Assembly (NCBI RefSeq): GCF_027887165.1
Contig: NC_077227.1
Span: 80,493,430-80,557,429 of the forward strand
Length of the DNA: 64,000 nucleotides
Direction: 5' to 3'
Source: Monodelphis domestica
Lineage: Eukaryota; Chordata; Mammalia; Didelphimorphia; Didelphidae
This document shows positions 43,480-53,620 of the stretch, in pieces. The notes beneath the pieces are model-generated. The model saw only the letters and a program-made list of their open reading frames with translations, made no database searches and was not told the DNA's origin. Position numbers and translations under genes: made by a program. How positions within the stretch are numbered: the stretch's first letter is position 1; each line of letters starts with the position of its first letter.

Positions 43480-44200
43480 AGGTTCTACATTAACTATACC
43501 CCTGGTAGTGATTCTTCCATGGTAAGTTATCCCCTCAATGATGGCTGCAGGACCAGAGGTCTGGAGTCCACTGATACTCCCAAGGCAATTGTCAGGTTCA
43601 GGGAACTGAGATGTCTCCATTGGGGTCTAAAAAGAGGTTGCAGTGGTGATGTGACTTTCCTGGTATATGTTACCCTGGGTTTCTACTTCAAGGTGTCTTG
43701 CAGCTTCAGCAAGGCTAATTTATACCCACTTCAAAGCCAGTAATTGGTTGGCAGTTAGTAGGGATGGCTGGTCCCTCCTCCACAGGAGTTATTTCTTTAG
43801 AATCTAGAGATCTAGAGAATCATCTAGAGTCTAGATGCTGGCTACTGGTGTTGAGCAAGAAGCAGAACCAGTGGAAGGCATTGCTATTCCCAAGGCTCTT
43901 GGGTTAGGGTGTTGGGATACCACCATGAGGATCTGAGGGGAGGTGGTGGTTTTTTGACTTCCCTGGCAATGCAATCTCCTGTCTCTCCATCAGCATAGTT
44001 TGCTGCTTCAGGTAGCTGAAATCCCTCTGTACAATTATATAGTTATTCCATGCCTCTGTGCCAGGGTTTTTTTTCCCCATCTATTTCCTGAACTTATCTA
44101 CTTCTTCCTTCTGATCAGGTGTCCTATAGTACCCCCTCCCCATCCATGACAGCTTAATGTTTATGTTCTTTTACATATTTTCTGTCACTTCCATTGATTT
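43480..44200. repeat. Unclassified sequence with imperfect internal duplication
   Basis: 43,555-43,715 and 43,893-44,025 share a common layout: 'ccaaggc', a G-rich middle, 'gtgactttcctgg' or 'ttgacttccctgg', then 'cttgcagcttcag' or 'tttgctgcttcag'. From 44,085 the phrase 'aggtgtcctatagtaccccc' recalls inverted L3/CR1. Family not established. Confidence 0.3.
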
Positions 44201-44440
44201 CTAGATTTTTCTCTCATGATGAGTGTTTTAAAGAGAGACCGAGAAACATAGGCATATGGAGAGTCAGAGGCAAAGAGTTGGGGGGTGGGAGTGGAAAATA
44301 GACAAGTTCTATTCCTTTTATCTATTCTGTTCCTTTCAAAAAGGAAATCTCCTTCTAGAACAGTATTCTAGTCATGCCTGAATCCTATCCTAAGAAGTCA
44401 CAAAGATAACTTCTAGAAAAGCTTTACATAATTTTCTTTC

Positions 44441-44631
44441 TTTTTTTTTTTAATCCTTATCTTCCATCTTAGAATCAATACTGTGTATTGTTTCCAAGGC
44501 AGAAGAGCTGTAACAGCAGGCAATGGGGGTTAAGTGACTTACCCAGGATCATTAAGCTTAGAAGTGAGTGAGACCAGGACCTCTTATCTCTAGGCCTGAC
44601 TCTCAATCTACTGAACTATCCAAATGTCCCC
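44441..44631 (-). mobile_element. Marsupial tRNA-SINE (MAR1/SINE1 type)
   Basis: Poly-T, 'aatccttatcttccatctta', 'ggcagaagagctgtaacagc', 'taagtgacttacccaggatc', 'tctctaggcctgactctcaa'. Confidence 0.85.
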
Positions 44632-44789
44632 AACGTGGCATTCTTCTTGACCAAGGGGAAGAAATATGTCCTTAATGATAGCAAGTACAGTTAGGTAGAT
44701 TTGTATCTGATTGAACAAACAGGCCTTCACGGAATAGGAACAACAAAGGTTTTAGCTTGTGGCATTTATTTTGGTCAATATATTTATCC

Positions 44790-46145
44790 ATTATTTGGAC
44801 AAAGAAAATGATGGCATGCTTATGAAATGTGTGTATGGGAAAAGCTGAGGGAAAGTTAATGTGTTGGATGACAGAATTGGTTTGCAAAATGAACATAATA
44901 GGCTGGGGAAATGGGCCAAAACTAACAAGATAAAATTTAACAGGGGAAAAGGTAAAATCCTGTTCCCTGAGTTTAAGAAAGCAATTATATACATAAAAGA
45001 TGATCAGAGAACTGGCTGGACAGTGGTTCCCATGTAAAAGACCTGGGGGCTTTTATAGATTAAAAGCTTAATATTAACTTTGTGTATTTGATTGTAAAAA
45101 AAGGCAGCTTAGTACTGTGCCTTGTATAGAGTAAGCTCTTAACTAAATGCTTATTAACTAGACTAAGTCATTTTAATAGGAATATAGTATCCAGGATGAT
45201 AAAAGATATTTTCATACTCTAATACATATTGAGGGACAGCAAGGTGGTGCAGTGGATGGACAAGAGAAAGAGAGATCTGAATTCAAATCAGAATCAAGAT
45301 GTGATATGACCCTGAGCAAATCACTTAACCTGTGTTTGCCTCAGTTTCCTCATCTGAAAATGGGGATAATAATTGCACCGACCTTCCAGAGTTGTTATGA
45401 AGATAAAATGAAATAGTAATTATAAAACTCCTGGCACTTAGTATATAGTATATAAAAAGTAAACAAATATAAAATAGCTAAGTAAGCTATATAAATGTGA
45501 TCAATTATTATTATTAAATTCAACAAACATTTTATTAAGTAGCTATTGTGTTCCAGGCACTGTGCTAGAAACAAAATAATCCTTGCCCTACATTTTACTG
45601 TTGAGTTGAATTGAACTCTGGCTGGACTATTGTATCTAATTCTGGGTGCCGCTCTTACAATTTAAAAGTAACATACTAGAGAGGAGTTAGGTTCATATGT
45701 ATGTATAAGGATGACCAGGCAGACATATTGAAACAAAGTCAGATGAAGAATATGTGAAAGAGTTGGGGATGTTTACCTTTAAAAAAAAAAGGGTGATTTA
45801 TGGGAGATAGTAGCTGTTCTCAAATATTTAAAGGCTGTAATATGGAAAGGTAGACTCATTTTATATTGATCCAGATGTGGGTGGGGGTGGGTGGAGAGGA
45901 TCAATTAGTAAACATTGGAAGGAAGGAGATTTTGGTTCAACATGAGAAAAAAATTTCCAGCATTAGAGCTGTCCAACAATGGAACTGGCTGCCTCAGATA
46001 TTATCCCTTATCACTGAAAATTTTCAAGCAGAGGCTACTGGTTGTACCATCTGTTGGGGGTGGTATGGACAGGATTCATTGATATAGTAGATTAGATGGG
46101 ATAAACTCTAAGGGATCTTCCAAATCTTCACATTCTATGATCCTG
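44790..46145 (+). repeat. L3/CR1 LINE, long 3' portion with SINE and L2 insertions
   Basis: RT-to-tail order on the + strand: 'gatggcatgcttatgaaatg', 'ttggatgacagaattggttt', 'gccaaaactaacaagataaa', 'agacctgggggcttttatag', then after insertions (45,231-45,600) 'ctggctggactattgtatct', 'ctaattctgggtgccgctct', 'ggatgtttacctttaaaaaa', 'tccaacaatggaactggctg', 'gggatcttccaaatcttcac'. The small open frame at 45,866-46,087 is part of this. One of the most legible L3 copies here. Confidence 0.8.
45231..45600 (+). repeat. THER1/MIR SINE (+) followed by L2 tail (-), nested in L3/CR1
   Basis: 'gagggacagcaaggtggtgc', 'gcctcagtttcctcatctga', 'aaatggggataataattgca' (SINE, to about 45,515), then 'caacaaacattttattaagt' and 'ccaggcactgtgctagaaac' (inverted L2 tail). 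Confidence 0.7.
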
Positions 46146-46522
46146 TCAATCTCCTGTTTATGACTCCCTGTATTCATTTTCTTTCAGATTAAGTCAAACA
46201 TTAAGATCCTAAATGCTCTGACCCCACCCTATGTAAATAACCTAATCTCACTGCTCCCCAACATGAACCTTCTGTGCCAGTCAGGTATTTCTTGCTATAA
46301 TTCTTTACTGTTCTCACTCTCTCAAACCCTTGAATTCTAACCAGCTTCAGCTAATTTAAATCCTATCCAACTGCAGGACCTAAAAAAATCCTATGCCCAC
46401 TTCAAGGAAAAAATGTGATAATGTATATGATAATATATATATATATATATATAATATGTAACAAAGCAAAAATTCTATTGAGACTAGACATTTGATTTCA
46501 TTAGTATAAAGAACACCTTGAT
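46146..46522. other. Unassigned, with (AT)n at 46,431-46,453
   Basis: 46,160-46,390 is C/T-rich and may be a diverged L2 piece, but I cannot place it. A short AT microsatellite follows. Confidence 0.35.
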
Positions 46523-46791
46523 CAGAGATGGCGAACCTTTTAGAGACAGAATGCTGGGTCCTGCCCCCACCCCTTACCCTACACAGGGGAGGAAGAAAGC
46601 AGAGAGGTGGATGATATGAAAAAAATGTAATCAGGCATAGTGGAGAGGGGGAAGGGAGCTGCTCTGCCCCAATCCCTCTGCCTTTCTAGTAACAAACTCT
46701 GGGGCAAGATGTGGGGGAAGATGGCTAAGTGTCCACAGAGACTGCTCTGTGTGCCATCTTTGCCATCCATGCCATAGGTTTGCCATCACCA
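46523..46791 (+). mobile_element. hAT-type MITE (family B), opposite sense to 18,776-18,991
   Basis: Left end 'cagagatggcgaacctttta', right end 'ataggtttgccatcac'. The interior 'ccccttaccctacacagggg' and 'tagtggagagggggaaggga' matches the reverse complement of the other copy. Flanks accttgat and tcctagat (five of eight) may be the worn target duplication. Confidence 0.75.
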
Positions 46792-46794
46792 TCC

Positions 46795-46945
46795 TAGATG
46801 AAGAAACTCTCTCTACCAACCCAGGTCAGCAACATTTCTGCCTAGAGTACTAAGTGGTTAAGCGACTTATTCAAGGTCATACAGTCAGTTATATGGCAGG
46901 ACTTCAGCACAGATTTCTTTGACTAATTCTATTCAATCTGCCATG
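46795..46945 (-). repeat. MIR CORE fragment
   Basis: 'tagatgaagaaactctctct', 'ggttaagcgacttattcaag', 'gtcatacagtcagttatatg'. Confidence 0.55.
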
Positions 46946-47057
46946 TTTCATCAACCATTAATGACTATGCTTTGGGTCAGGGCATTCATCCAATTTTGAA
47001 TCCAATTATTGCCTAAGTATTAAACACACAATCCGGCTAGATTAAAATACAATTGAA

Positions 47058-47180
47058 GAGGCAGCTTGGTAGGTCATATGAAAAGATTGCCAGGCCCAGA
47101 GGTGAGAGGACCTGGGTTCAAATTTGACCATAGATACCTCTTAGCTGTGTGACCCTGGACAAATCACTGAACTCCATTTT
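47058..47180 (+). mobile_element. Marsupial tRNA-SINE, 3'-truncated
   Basis: 'gaggcagcttggtaggtcat', 'gattgccaggcccagaggtg', 'gtgtgaccctggacaaatca'; sequence similarity stops at 47,180. Confidence 0.65.
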
Positions 47181-47339
47181 CCATATAATCTTATTATATG
47201 GTTTTCTAAGTTTTTCTGTGTTATCTGTTGTAAGTTGGTTTAGCAGCCTCTCTTTTCTTTGGGGTTTTACACCACTAGTCTTCATCACATCTATATCTAT
47301 CTTTTCTATAAGAATAATATAAACTACTTAACCAAAGTC

Positions 47340-47410
47340 AATCACTTAGTTAACAAACATTTATTAAGTGCCTACTATGTGCCAGCCTTCATGCTGTGTT
47401 GAGGATACTT
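47340..47410 (-). repeat. L2 tail or MIR end
   Basis: 'aacaaacatttattaagtgc', 'ctactatgtgccagccttca'. Confidence 0.6.
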
Positions 47411-47441
47411 GGCTAACAACTAGATAAACTATGACTTTTTT

Positions 47442-47563
47442 TAGCCTTCCATTTAATTAAACCTGACTCTGTACTTTTGCTGGTATAGGTCCTATGACAT
47501 TACCCTAGCCTTCCATTTAATTAACCCTGTGTAGGATTTGCATTTTTGCTATGTAGATTCTGA
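47442..47563. repeat. Short imperfect tandem duplication
   Basis: The phrase 'tagccttccatttaattaa' occurs at 47,443 and again about 64 bp later. Both copies are followed by 'cctg', a T-rich stretch and 'ttttgct'. Confidence 0.6.
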
Positions 47564-47574
47564 TCTCTGTGATG

Positions 47575-47705
47575 TATATAGTCTCAGAGAAGATGCTGAA
47601 TGACTTGCCCAGCATCACACAGCCAGCGTGTATCAGAAGAAGGATTTGATGAACTCAGGTCTTGTTGACTCAAGTCAGCTCTCTACCATGTCATATTGCC
47701 TCCTA
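47575..47705 (-). repeat. MIR CORE fragment
   Basis: 'tgaatgacttgcccagcatc', 'acacagccagcgtgtatcag', 'gatgaactcaggtcttgttg', 'ctctaccatgtcatattgcc'. Confidence 0.65.
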
Positions 47706-47741
47706 AAAGTGTTAGGTTGGTGCAAAATACTATTGTTGTCC

Positions 47742-47880
47742 ATAAAGGTAGCTTGGTGTCAAGATTAGACTTTGACTGAGGAAGATCCAGGTTCACATCT
47801 CACTTCTGATACTCACTAGCTGTGTGATCATTGTCAAGTTGCTTAAGTTCTTTGGGTCTCAGGCACTGAAGACTGTAAGT
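47742..47880 (+). repeat. MIR/THER1 SINE 5' part
   Basis: 'aaggtagcttggtgtcaaga', 'aggttcacatctcacttctg', 'gctgtgtgatcattgtcaag'. Confidence 0.6.
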
Positions 47881-48744
47881 CATAGACTGATTGGGATCTG
47901 AATCCATGCAGGTCCAGAACCCTTGCCTTTCATTCTTCAGGGTTGCCTCAAATTTCAGAAATCTTCCTTGGCTATCCAAATGCACTCTTATTTTTACCTC
48001 AGTCCATACCACAAAGTCTACCACTGGAGCTCCAAACCTCTTTCAATTTTCCTAAATTTTTAAGCTCACTAAGGGAAAGGGAGCTCTTGGTTTGTGTGTG
48101 TGGATGGGGAAGGGCAGGTTGGTTGGAGGATATTGACAGAAAATTCTCTGAGCTTGGGAGCAGGTTAGTGATGGTAACACTTCCATAGTTTAGTTGAACA
48201 GGGACTACGGATGCCACCTATATTCCTCTTCCTGTTAAGCACACTGGAAACCAGATGAGAGCAAAGTGTGGGTAGAAAGAGAGTCATGGCAGTCACAACC
48301 AGCTTGGAGATCTATCAGGTAAGGTTTCTAGGTGGTAATCTTTATCTCTTGGTTCAGGATCCTAGTTTGAACTTTTGATTCCTTACTCTCTTCTATAATT
48401 CTCTCATTGTTTCAAGTTTATAGGTCTTGTCTTCTCAGATATAAATTGACAGGCATTCATGGCCCATGTGTTCTACTGGTGGACTCCTCAGAACTCTTAG
48501 CATAGTGCCAGGGGATCATCAAATACTCAAAGCAGGAATTCTTAAGTTTCTTTTGTGCCATGAAATCTTCAGCTATGTAGTGAAGCCTATGGAGCTTTTC
48601 TCAGAGTAACATTTAAAAATATATACAGTAACATAAAATACATGGGATAACAAAGGAAACAAATTAAATTGAAACAGTTTTCAAAATATGTATTTTTTTA
48701 AAAGCTCACAGACTTATAAATTAAGAATCCTTAATAGAGGCTTT
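47881..48744. other. Unassigned sequence; one possible small exon end at 48,286-48,318
   Basis: No repeat recognised. At 48,286 an ATG opens MAVTTSLEIYQ, which runs without a stop into a consensus splice donor (cag/gtaagg at 48,319). The match to splice rules is good, but the peptide is short and unrecognised, and nothing links it to other exons. Confidence 0.25.
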
Positions 48745-48900
48745 GGAACTGGAAGAGACCTTAGAGATAAGTTAATTCAACCCCATCATTTTATAAATGA
48801 GGAAATTGAAACCAAAAATATCAGAACTAGGATTTGAATCTAGGTTATTTCACTCCAAATCCAATGCTCTTTCCACTAGGATACCAAATTCCTTGTTGAC
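48745..48900 (-). repeat. MIR SINE
   Basis: 'ttggaactggaagagacctt', 'ataaatgaggaaattgaaac', 'aggatttgaatctaggttat', 'ctctttccactaggatacca'. Confidence 0.7.
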
Positions 48901-48969
48901 TTTACTTGACAATGAAAAAAATAAACCAAGTACTTCATGTTTCCTATTTGTGTATTTATCAGATGGGAG

Positions 48970-49690
48970 GTAATAAGATATACTATGTAGGCTGGAATTA
49001 GTCAGAAAGATCTGGGTTCAAATCCTACCTTGGGCCACTCAGTAGAGCAGAAAGCACTGGCACCTGTGTGACCCCAAGATGAGAAATCAGTTTCTACAGT
49101 ACTTTGCAAAGAACATTGCTTGTGGAGAGTGGAGACTCAGAGGAGTTGATTCAAATCTCAGCTCGCTTATGACTCCCAGTATTTATATGACCCTGAGCTA
49201 ATTACTTTTCATCTCTGGATCTCTGTTTTCTCATCAAAATGAAGGGTTTGGTCTTGATGATCTCATGGAGTCCTTCCAGTTCTAGAACTTTGATCCTATG
49301 AACCTGGTCACTTACTAGCTGTGTGACCCTAGCCACACCACAACCTCTTTGCTGGAGATTCTTCATCTGTAAAAGATTAAAAAAAAAATCTTTGCTTATT
49401 AACACCTTCTAAGGCTTGTCTCAGGGTTTGTTGTGGGATAGTTATGTGACTCTATCTCATGGCTACATAAATGTCAAAATTGTCGTTAGTCTGTTGTATG
49501 TCATTCTTTATGTGGGAAATGGGTTTCCACGGTGCCCTGGATGGAATTCAGGATGTGGAGTTGACTTGGTTCAAATGCCAACTCTCCCAAGTCACCCCAA
49601 GACTAATGCTACTTTGGGTCTCAGTTTCCTCATCTGCCAAGAGAGGGGAGTGGGATTTAGATGCTCCTCTGTGGTCCCCTGGCGCTCTAA
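48970..49690 (+). repeat. Cluster of MIR/THER1 SINE fragments
   Basis: At least three CORE-SINE pieces in the same orientation. The first is around 48,985-49,080 ('agatctgggttcaaatccta'). The second is 49,120-49,290 ('ctcagctcgcttatgactcc', 'tcttgatgatctcatggagt'). The third is 49,300-49,440 ('cttactagctgtgtgaccct') and continues to 49,650 ('tcctcatctgccaagagagg'). They run up to the CpG island. Confidence 0.6.
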
Positions 49691-49719
49691 GTTTTATGAC
49701 TGCTTAATTGCCTCTCCAA

Positions 49720-50680
49720 GAGTTCTGCTGGCCAGCCCCGGAAAGGATGGGCAGGTCCACATCCAAGTCCACGCAGGCTTGCAGGGCCAGACAGGAAAGT
49801 ATTTTTAAGCGGTCCCGCGCCGAGAGGCTTCACACCAGGAAGGAGTAACAACAACACCCCTTCCCTCGCTTTTATCTTTTGGGAATCAGCATCAGCATCG
49901 ACCTCAGCGGCTGTCGCCCTCGAGGAGTCTGACAATGAGCCGGGGAGGCTGAGCAGGCTCAGCGGCGGCTTCCTCGATTCCCATTGGCATCCACGCCCCT
50001 TCCTGTCACTGCCACGAGCGGAGGAAAGGACCGACTCCTCCCGCCGGCCAGGCTCGGCCCGAGTGGAGGATTCCAGATGCATGTTAATGAGGGGGAGGCC
50101 GCAGCCGCCCATTGGCCGGCGGCTCATGTGTCGGTGAAGTCAGTCCTGTGTCACAGAAAAACAGAGCAGAGCGAGCTGCAGCATGGAGTGCTAGGGGAGC
50201 AAGGGCACGGGCTTGCATCACCAAGGTAAATCCTCCTCCTCCTGCTCCTGCTCCCGCCCTGGGCTCCTGTTTGGGCTCAGCGCGCGCGCGCGTAACTTTC
50301 CCCCCAATTACTGCGGAGGGTCCTGGAGCCCCCCGGGCGCGGCACCCCCACCCCCCCAGCTAGGAATCCCTTTGTCTGGAGCGCCCGGAGGAGGTGCTTT
50401 CGAAAGGCCATCTGGTGGAGGGGACTCCAGGTCCCCTTTCCCGGGGCCACAGCAGCACGTAGTATGTGGAAAGGTAAAATGATAGTCCCAGACAGGGCTC
50501 TTCTCCGTCTGCTTCTAGGGACTCCCACGAAGACCCCGGCCACTTGGGGAGGGAGGGGGTGTCAGGGTTCGGGGAGGGGGAGGTGTCGCGGTGGAGGGAA
50601 ATGTGAATCTTGCAAAATAGATGGGTGGGGGGCGCCCAGGAGCTACCGTGGGGGTGGGTTTGCATTGTGAAATAAAGCTC
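49720..50680 (+). promoter_or_regulatory. CpG island with probable promoter
   Basis: CpG dinucleotides, scarce everywhere else in the window, are dense here. About 20 fall within 49,808-50,070, plus a (CG)n run at 50,281-50,291. Regulatory-type motifs include inverted CCAAT boxes (attgg near 49,982 and 50,110), a KLF/Sp-like 'ccacgcccctt' at 49,991, further G-rich boxes, and a homeobox-like 'gttaatgag' at 50,084. No TATA box. Transcription to the right is inferred from the splice donor at 50,226. The island is free of recognised repeats, as expected of an active promoter. The gene could not be identified, and bidirectional activity cannot be excluded. Confidence 0.75.
50110..50225 (+). other. 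Candidate first exon (5' UTR) ending in a splice donor
   Basis: The region downstream of the second inverted CCAAT box ends with ccaag/gtaaat, donor GT at 50,226, a good match to the consensus. The transcription start is not defined, so the left boundary is approximate. The exon contains a minimal upstream frame, ATG at 50,183 encoding only Met-Glu-Cys before a stop. A different frame, open from an ATG at 50,077, passes through the donor (MHVNEGEAAAAHWPAAH then VSVKSVL...). Whether the exon is untranslated or coding cannot be told from sequence alone. Confidence 0.4.
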
Positions 50681-51850
50681 TAGGTGGAGGAGAATTCCAC
50701 ACCAGCTGCAGCAGAGACTGAGAGAGGACTGATGGTTTGGGCGGGTGGGTGGGGGATGCTGCTGCCAGCATCTCAGGTGTTCATTCATCAAGGGCTCCAT
50801 TGATGCACACGATTGTCAGCATCGCCTGCCCGTCCTGGGTGCTGTAAACCAAGCGTGCATCCCTGGGTTGGACTTCCTTGGCCACTTTGTTGGATCGGTA
50901 AGACAGACAGACTGACAACTGAGCGGACATCAGTCTCAGCGATATCCTCAAGAGCTTAGTTGCACCCCCTTCCCACCCAGAGTCCTTTCGACTTGTCGGG
51001 GAAAGTCCTTTTTAGAAGAGTTCAGGGAGAGGAAGATAATAATACAACTGTTCTGAATTGGCAGAGCATCTCAATAGTGTATTGCAGTTTTCTGATGTGG
51101 CCTTCCTGGTTAAATGATAGCTCCATTCCAGATATCCATCAAAGGTTGTATCTAATTGTGCCAGTCTCCCCACTGACATGGGCTACACAATTCTGCAGCC
51201 CTGATGCGTCCTTTGCCATCAGATGTCTTTGAAATCCACCAGTGCATGTTTTCTTTAAGGAGGGAGAGAAATTTATTGCACTATTAAATTGCCACATAAA
51301 AGCTAAAGGGGACCCTACTGTGCCTGGCTTGTTTCGTCAAAAGCCAGGGTTTTCTCAGCATGTTTGGGCAGAGCCTTTGAATTTCTTGAAACAGTGGGTT
51401 CTCTATGCTCTTTTTGGTCACAAGGCCTACTTGCCTGAATTGATTTCTGCATCAGTAGGGAAGGGATGTATTTGGAGAGCACCGTGGAACCTGGCTGGTG
51501 TTAAGGGGTGCCTGACCCTTCCCTTCCTCCTCCCACAGATCAGTAAGGACAAGCCTAGCACTTGCTGGGAACAGTTTTTATTTTAAGCTGCCTGTCTTAT
51601 GTTTGATCTTCTCAGGTTACAAGAGTACCATTTTAACCAGGGTGGTCCTTGATTTGTGTTGGTAGCAGCGGGGAAGATGAATTGGCAGGAAAGAATGGGA
51701 TGGATGGTTTGAGCAGATTTTCTTTTTTGGGGGAGAGGATGTGAAAAGAAGACACAAGGAAAACAGTTGCCCCAATTATAGAAGAGCATGGGTTAGAGCT
51801 TTGGTTGCCCCAGCCCAGATTAATGAGCCATCTGATTTTTAACAGAGGGA
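50681..51850. other. Unassigned, repeat-poor sequence downstream of the CpG island
   Basis: About 1.2 kb without recognisable repeats, which is unusual in this window. It is probably the start of intron 1. The repeat depletion could reflect regulatory constraint, but no specific element was identified. Confidence 0.4.
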
Positions 51851-51854
51851 GATG

Positions 51855-52050
51855 TAGGAGGGTAATGTGCTTTTGACTGGGGAGTCAGGAGACCTGTGTT
51901 CTAGCCCTGACTCTGCTACTACCTTGCTGTGTCATCTCAGGCAAGTCACACAAACTCTCAGGGCCTCAGTTTCCTCTTCTGTAAATTGAGTTGTATTGGA
52001 CTAGATGACTTCTACAGTACTTCCAGCTCAAATTCTAGGATCCTATGATC
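51855..52050 (+). repeat. MIR/THER1 SINE
   Basis: 'tgtgcttttgactggggagt', 'tctagccctgactctgctac', 'gcctcagtttcctcttctgt', 'ttgtattggactagatgact', 'caaattctaggatcctatga'. Confidence 0.75.
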
Positions 52051-52057
52051 TTTGAGG

Positions 52058-52059
<2 letters not shown>

Positions 52060-52141
<82 letters not shown>

Positions 52142-52179
52142 CAGAGAGACAGAGAGACAGAGAGAGACAGACAGACACA

Positions 52180-52247
<68 letters not shown>

Positions 52248-52256
52248 GAGAGAGTA
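52060..52256. repeat. Compound (TG)n-(GA)n-(GACA)n-(AC)n-(GA)n microsatellite
   Basis: TG to about 52,108, GA and GACA mixtures to 52,170, AC to 52,196, then GA to 52,254. It directly follows the SINE tail. Its several open frames are spurious. Confidence 0.95.
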
Positions 52257-52909
52257 TGTGTCCCATAGCAGAAGAGCAAGGAATTGTCTGGTTGAAAAGG
52301 GAGACCACAGTGGTTTCTCTACTCTGGAAATCTGGGTATCAGGGAAGCATCTGCTTGGGAGTCCAGGTTAGGGGAAAGTTAGCCTTAAAGGGGAGGGCAG
52401 AAATCTCATTCCTAGTCTGAAAGACCTGGAGATGATGTGAGCCCCAGTTTCCATTTGGTAAAATAGCAAATTAAAAACTCTTTGAACATTCTCTCCTTAA
52501 CACTCTCCTTCTCCCAAACCCACAAGACTGAAGATTTTAAGCTGGAAGAGATCTTAGAGGTTATAAGTTCAACCAAGGTTTTTAGAAGGGCTGTGATTGG
52601 GATATTTGAATGGGGTGTGGGGAGAGAAAGCATTTTGGGGAGTGGATTAGCCTTAAAGAGTGTTGATCTTTTGGTCTAAAGACCCAAGTTCAGGACCTCC
52701 ACTCTGACACTCACTAGCTTATCCTGGGAAAACTGCTTCAATTCTGCAGTACTGATTCGTTAGCTGTAACATGGGGATCATAATATTGATGAACAGGATT
52801 GTTGAAAGGACATACTATAGAAATGTGAGCTGCTATGAATATTTTAAGGGTCACAATAAAACAAAACTTTTCAGTTCTCCTTTTTTCTCTCTGTGCACTC
52901 CAACTACAG
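52257..52909. other. Mostly unassigned
   Basis: 52,530-52,580 ('ctggaagagatcttagaggt') is a MIR-like scrap and 52,690-52,850 a weak MIR/THER1-like stretch ('cactagcttatcctgggaaa'). No gene seen. Confidence 0.35.
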
Positions 52910-53136
52910 CACAATACTGTACATACAGCCCAGGCACAGTTAGTCCCGTGGAATGTTACAGTTTGCAAGCAGAGATCAGAAAAGATAGAAGTTGGTTGTG
53001 CAGAATGGGCTAGCATCTGACTGACTGTTACATGGAAGTGGGTTTCTCATACAGAGCCCTTGTTAGCTGGAATTTTATTTGTTTTTGAGACTTAGATGGG
53101 CCTGAGCAAGTAACACTGGGTGACAAGAGCTCTGCA
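52910..53136 (+). repeat. Unclassified repeat, copy 1
   Basis: Matches 56,458-56,668 in the same orientation. Shared blocks are 'cacaata', 'agttagtcc' or 'aattagtcc', 'tagtttgcaagcag' type sequence, 'agaatgggct', 'catggaagtgggtt', 'agagcccttgttag' and 'attttatttgttt'. By eye about 80% alike, with small indels. No coding frame, poly-A tail or terminal inverted repeat was recognised. Confidence 0.65.
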
Positions 53137-53384
53137 ATAGTACCCTTATTTAGGGTAGTCATCTATTCAGCCAAGCCTTTTGTTGAGCTTCCGCTGTCAC
53201 TGAAAACGGTGCAGGTTGGCTCAGTGAATGAATAGTCCAAATAAGAGGAATGTTAGCCCACTGATGCTTTGAGGAGTAGGAGCTTACAACATCAGGTGAA
53301 AAGCTTCTCTGAATTCTCTGAAAAGTAGAGCCTTTATCCCCCATTCCTGGTCCGATCATTAGGGTGACTTTATGCCCTCAAAAG

Positions 53385-53620
53385 CTAATAATAACAGCTC
53401 ACATTCAGATGGAACTTTTACAGATACCAGGCATTATACATATTTCATCCTCACAGTAACTCTGTGAGGTAGGTGGTACAACATTATACCCCCACCCCCA
53501 CATTTTGCAAATAAGGTTACTGAGTCTTAAATAAGTTAAATTATTTGCCCAAGATGGGTCACACCCAAGGACAGCAGATTTGGAGTCAAAGGGCATGACT
53601 TTCAATTCTACATTGTACTC
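53385..53620 (-). repeat. MIR SINE
   Basis: 'aataataacagctcacattc', 'taccaggcattatacatatt', 'catcctcacagtaactctgt', 'gaggtaggtggtacaacatt', 'tatttgcccaagatgggtca'. Confidence 0.8.

Noticed and set aside
50281-50291. (CG)n run as a special regulatory motif
   Set aside because: Short alternating CG is common in CpG islands; no independent evidence of function.
49687-50800. Open frames of up to 146 codons on both strands in the CpG island
   Set aside because: High GC lowers stop frequency. The frames overlap on opposite strands, have biased Pro/Gly/Arg composition and show no known domain. The donor-linked + frame is kept only as a weak possibility.
52012-52420. Several long overlapping open frames on both strands
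   Set aside because: All arise from the compound TG/GA/AC microsatellite, which lacks stops in most frames.
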